Source of the DNA: Heterodera schachtii | Lineage: Eukaryota > Nematoda > Chromadorea > Rhabditida > Heteroderidae | NCBI GenBank assembly: GCA_023374025.1 | Contig: SIJG01000205.1 | Span: forward strand, 1-64,000 | Reading direction: 5' to 3' | DNA length: 64,000 nt | Part shown: positions 61,240 through 64,000 of the stretch, one piece after another | Position numbering within the stretch: the first letter of the stretch is position 1 | Layout: every line of letters starts with the position of its first letter | Program-made: the position numbers and the translations under genes | The notes under the pieces: model-generated | Seen by the model: the letters and a program-made list of their open reading frames with translations, nothing else | The model's database searches: none | What the model was told of the DNA's origin: nothing

Positions 61240-61378
61240 AGGGTTCCGGGCTTCGGAATTGCCTAAATGGATGCCGGATTCGTGATCAGCGACTTCGAAA
61301 CCCTCAGGGAACCCTTTTTCACTGACGCATTTTTTACTGACGCATTTTCCACTGACGCATTTTCCGGGAGCCTAAAAG
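61240..61378. mobile_element. Foldback-related repeat with CCACTGACGCATTTT array
   Basis: Begins AGGGTTCCGGG. An inverted partner CAGGGAACCCT lies at 61305-61315. Then 3-4 units of CACTGACGCATTTTC (61319-61367) lead into TTTTCCGGGAGCC, the same terminus as the complete foldback element (GTCCGGGAGCC at 19623). Sequence at 61616-61700 resembles that element's interior (18980-19050), so this is probably a rearranged relative. Confidence 0.6.
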
Positions 61379-61978
61379 TTTACATGGCATCCAAGAAAAC
61401 AAGTTTCCACCAAACTTCTTGTCTCTGGCCAGCTTTAAATTGAGCTTTGATAAAGAAAATCAAAGCTTGGCTCAGAAGAAATTCTTGGTGTAATTGAAAT
61501 ACCATTAGTATGGCTACGATTTATAGTTGCAAAAAATGCCAAAATTATTAGTTTTTAATTTCTAAAAAAACCCCCCAAAAAAGTGCTAAAATGGGAAATA
61601 GTTGCAAAAAACTTTCAAATTTTGGGGTGTAAAATCGTTAAAATTTTATCCAAAAAGATTATAAATCTAAGCCAAATGAACATTGAGATAAAATAATTTT
61701 TAAAACGAAAATTGTCAAGAAAATAAATAAATAAATTTTAAAGGATAATGAAAACTTTCTTATTTTTAGGCGTATTTTTAAGCGCAAAACTTGAGTTTTT
61801 TTTACTTATTGCGAATTAATCTTTACAATAATTGTCTATAAATTTTTAATTGGTTATTTGAGAAGGAAAAATTGTATAAATGTAATTATTATTTTATTTA
61901 TTCTTTCCAATATTTGTTCAGTAGAATAAAATTTAATAAAATCTTAAATATTAATTATTTCAGATTGGGTAGGTTTTT
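61379..61978. other. Intergenic, partly foldback-element interior
   Basis: 61616-61700 matches 18980-19050 (GGGGTGTAAAATC, then TTAAAATTTTATCCAAAA). The remainder is AT-rich and leads into the locus 10 upstream region. No gene. Confidence 0.5.
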
Positions 61979-61996
61979 CTGATTTCTATGAAATCA
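61979..61996 (+). promoter_or_regulatory. Upstream palindromic element, locus 10
   Basis: CTGATTTCTATGAAATCA: GATTTC and GAAATC are exact reverse complements across three bases, preceded by GGGTAGGTTTTT. It lies 98 bp before the best-preserved family ORF. Function inferred from conserved spacing in several loci. Confidence 0.45.
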
Positions 61997-62093
61997 ATAA
62001 AATTACGATTTTTGTTATTTAAAAAAACATATTAATTTAACATTATTATTATTTTTTAATAAATACAATTTTTTCTGAGAATTTTTAAATAAA

Positions 62094-62651
62094 ATGAAAC
62101 TCCACCTATTATTCGTTTTAATTATATTTTTGATCAACCAATTTAATCAAATCGGAACAGAGAAGAAAAAATTGGAACAAAAGTCATTTGATGAAATATT
62201 TGGAGAAAAATGGGAAGAGAAAGAAGAAAATGAACGAAATGAGCAGAAAAAAAGAGAAATAGTCAGAAAATATTATAAAATAAAAGAGAAAATAAAGGAA
62301 AAGGGAAGAAAATACCGAACAAAAGAATGGGGGAAAATTAATACGAAAATAGCAAAAAAATTGGGGACAAATCGAAATTATATTAAAAATTGGATTAAAC
62401 AATTTGGTCTTCAAAAGCTCAAATCTTACAAATCAAAAACTGATGAAGAAAAAATTAAATTTGTGAAAGAATTCATTGAAATGAAAAATGAATATAAGCA
62501 AAAAGGGAAATATTCAAGAAAAGAATGGCACCAAAATTATGCCGAAATTTGTAAGAAAATCGGAGTTGGTTATGGAACAATTCAGAAATTGAAAAAACAA
62601 TTTGGCAAAAGCAGTAAAGAAGAACTGAGAAAGAAAAAATGGAAGAAATGA
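62094..62651 (+). CDS. Secreted HTH-repeat protein, locus 10 (best-preserved copy, 185 residues)
   Basis: Product of unknown function, not matched to a named family. Residues 1-22 form a signal peptide (MKLHLLFVLIIFLI, then NQFNQIGT). Residues 26-45 are the conserved block KKLEQKSFDEIFGEKWEEKE. A Lys/Glu-rich helix, possibly coiled coil, spans 45-72. HTH unit 1 is about 73-105 (KYRTKEWGKINTKIAKKLG, then YIKNWIKQFG); the linker is KSKTDEEKIKFVKEF. HTH unit 2 is about 139-170 (KYSRKEWHQNYAEICKKIG, then TIQKLKKQF). Conserved W, I, G and the final WKKQF pattern suggest tandem homeodomain- or transposase-like folds binding nucleic acid. No transmembrane segment beyond the signal, so the protein should be exported. 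The frame stops at KKKWKK because of a one-base shift before unit 3. A nematode effector role is speculation. Confidence 0.65.
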   Translation: MKLHLLFVLIIFLINQFNQIGTEKKKLEQKSFDEIFGEKWEEKEENERNEQKKREIVRKYYKIKEKIKEKGRKYRTKEWGKINTKIAKKLGTNRNYIKNWIKQFGLQKLKSYKSKTDEEKIKFVKEFIEMKNEYKQKGKYSRKEWHQNYAEICKKIGVGYGTIQKLKKQFGKSSKEELRKKKWKK

Positions 62652-62773
62652 AAATGTATTGGAAAATAAAAAAAGAAAACCCAAAAATGAGTGACAAAGA
62701 AATTTCGAAAATTATGAAAATTGATAGAAATAGCATAAGAATTTGGAAGAAACAATTTGAAGAAAATAAATGA
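62622..62773 (+). pseudogene. Frameshifted HTH unit 3 of locus 10
   Basis: One base out of phase with the upstream ORF, the sequence reads MEEMKMYWKIKKENPKMSDK, then EISKIMKIDRNSIRIWKKQFEENK and TGA at 62771-62773. In locus 2 units 2 and 3 are in one frame, so the shift near 62610-62622 most likely removed this domain from the locus 10 protein, unless it is a sequence error. Confidence 0.75.
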
Positions 62774-63395
62774 GCAATGAAAACGGATAATCAAAGAGGG
62801 AAATCGAATGAGAGCAGAGAAATGAGACATCGGATTCTGATTTTTAAAATTTATCTCTTTTTTAAACAAAAAATAAATGATTTTTGGGTGTTTTTGGGGG
62901 GAATATAAGAAAATAATTTAGAAATAAAGCGAAAATTTTTATAAGAATTTTATAAATGGGAAATTTAATATTCAAATGCTGAGTTTTAGAAAAAATAGGC
63001 ATAATTAAATTTTCATATTGAAGTGATTTCCAAATTGTGAGAGAGGAGCGCCAAGTAGAAACAGAAGGGTTCGTGGTCTATGGGAATGCGAAATACATGG
63101 ATATTGTGGGGGATTGAGGATGGGCCAATGTTGTGTTGTCCGAATGTTGTCAAAAATTGAGACGAATTTTTTTTAGAAGTAAATTGGGAAACGGCGGAAG
63201 AAATATAATAAAAATGGAGAGATGATGAATTTAGAGGAGACGACTGAACAATTACATGAATGGGAATGAGTAATAAAAAGGAGGATGAATTTTGGGACAG
63301 AATTGGGGAATTGTCAAAATAAATAATCGCGGTAATACAAAAATATTTTAAAATTGGATCAGTTATCCGATTGGTATGACATTAAATCCTATTGA
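62774..63395. other. 3' flank of locus 10, no gene seen
   Basis: Unusually G-rich on the plus strand from about 63030 to 63310 (many GGGAATG, GGGGGATTGAGG and GGAAACGG patches) compared with the AT-rich surroundings. No ORF or RNA structure recognised. Confidence 0.4.
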
Positions 63396-63622
63396 TTGTT
63401 GAAAGAATATAAATTTATGTTATTTTTATTTTTTAATTTATATTATATTAATTGGACTCTGCTGTTAATGGCTAACGGAAAATGGACCAGTAATTAAGTA
63501 TTTTAAAACAAAGTTCTATTGCAAATCTCTTATACTAGACCTCTTCTTGGACTTCATAATTCAGTTTTTTGAAATATCCAAATATATAAATTATAATTTC
63601 ATAAAAATTCATAACTTGGCTT
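63396..63622. repeat. Dispersed repeat d2
   Basis: Near-identical second copy of 60113-60340. The two copies flank loci 9 and 10, so unequal recombination between them could remove or duplicate those loci. Confidence 0.8.
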
Positions 63623-63831
63623 TAAAATCTTAAAAATTTTATAATCATTTTATATTAAATAAAACCACGCTTCAAACAAATATTTTACAATCAATTTTTT
63701 CCTATTTAAGAGGTTCTTTCACTTATTCACAAAATTTTGCCAATGTTTTTTTTCATTCATTTTCAGAGTTCGCATACGAGGATTTAAATTTTTGGGTCGG
63801 GAAAACAGATTCTGACACTTGTTTCGAACCG

Positions 63832-63952
63832 TTCCGGACCACTATCACTATTTCTGAAAAAGTCGAAAATTCATTTTCACCACAATTCACACATAAAAGT
63901 GAATTTTGTTTTAAATGAATTTTCGACTTTTCGTTCGAAATCAGGTCCGGAA
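63832..63952. repeat. Two-step inverted repeat
   Basis: Outer arms TTCCGGACC (63832-63840) and GGTCCGGAA (63944-63952), and inner arms AAAAGTCGAAAATTCATTT (63858-63876) and AAATGAATTTTCGACTTTT (63913-63931). Both pairs are perfect and share one centre, giving a cruciform-prone hairpin. It could be the core of another miniature element whose ends lie further out or beyond the window. Confidence 0.7.
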
Positions 63953-64000
63953 TATTTTAATTTGTATTTTGCCCTTCGGCGAAAGAAATTGTGAAAATTT

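Noticed and set aside
56410..62640. Introns as an explanation for the frame changes in loci 7, 8 and 10
   Set aside because: The shifts are one or two bases within otherwise colinear coding sequence. There is no inserted segment with GT...AG ends.
62184..62869. Minus-strand ORFs opposite locus 10, and similar ones at 59235-59441 and 45746-45985
   Set aside because: They are antisense shadows of the HTH-repeat genes; the lysine codons AAA/AAG read as F/L on the other strand.

Overview
This is extremely AT-rich, gene-poor eukaryotic DNA. No bacterial-style operon, ribosome-binding site or long conserved ORF is visible. The composition, the many small non-autonomous DNA transposons, a stray 28S rRNA fragment and a decaying family of small secreted proteins suggest a root-knot-nematode-like (Meloidogyne-type) genome. 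That assignment is inference; nothing read here proves the species.

Layout. (1) 1-6.2 kb: the right end of a foldback element, then an hAT-like miniature element inside a ~2.6-kb tandem duplication (778-3384 and 3385-5921), then a GC-richer island. (2) 8.7-9.7 kb: a second hAT-like family carrying a tRNA-Glu-like pseudogene. (3) 9.7-18.7 kb: AT-rich DNA with small repeats. (4) 18.7-22.5 kb: a complete foldback element with an 8-bp target duplication and a third copy of the segment seen at 1-5.9 kb. (5) 22.7-27.1 kb: a second tandem duplication. (6) 27.1-44.7 kb: mostly featureless AT-rich DNA with a few GC islands and old duplications. (7) 44.9-62.8 kb: the main biological content, at least ten loci of one gene family, intact to fragmentary and on both strands, interleaved with a third hAT-like family (47.5-48.7 kb), minisatellite arrays and the 28S fragment. 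(8) 63-64 kb: a dispersed repeat and an inverted-repeat structure.

The gene family encodes small lysine-rich proteins with an N-terminal signal peptide, a conserved block ending in KSFDEIFGEKWEEKEE, and up to three tandem ~50-residue units shaped like homeodomain/transposase-type helix-turn-helix (HTH) modules. A signal peptide followed by predicted nucleic-acid-binding repeats is unusual and would suit a secreted effector that acts in a nucleus, but this is inference. No copy is full length without a disabling change. The best is at 62094. Several copies share a partly palindromic element about 90-100 bp before the ATG.

The repeats are connected. Three terminal-inverted-repeat families beginning TAGRG share an internal GC-rich hairpin core. 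Four minisatellite arrays share one degenerate 14-15-bp unit pattern. The second tandem copy at 3.4-5.9 kb differs from its sisters mainly by small deletions, which suggests assembly noise and bears on how the family's frameshifts should be read.
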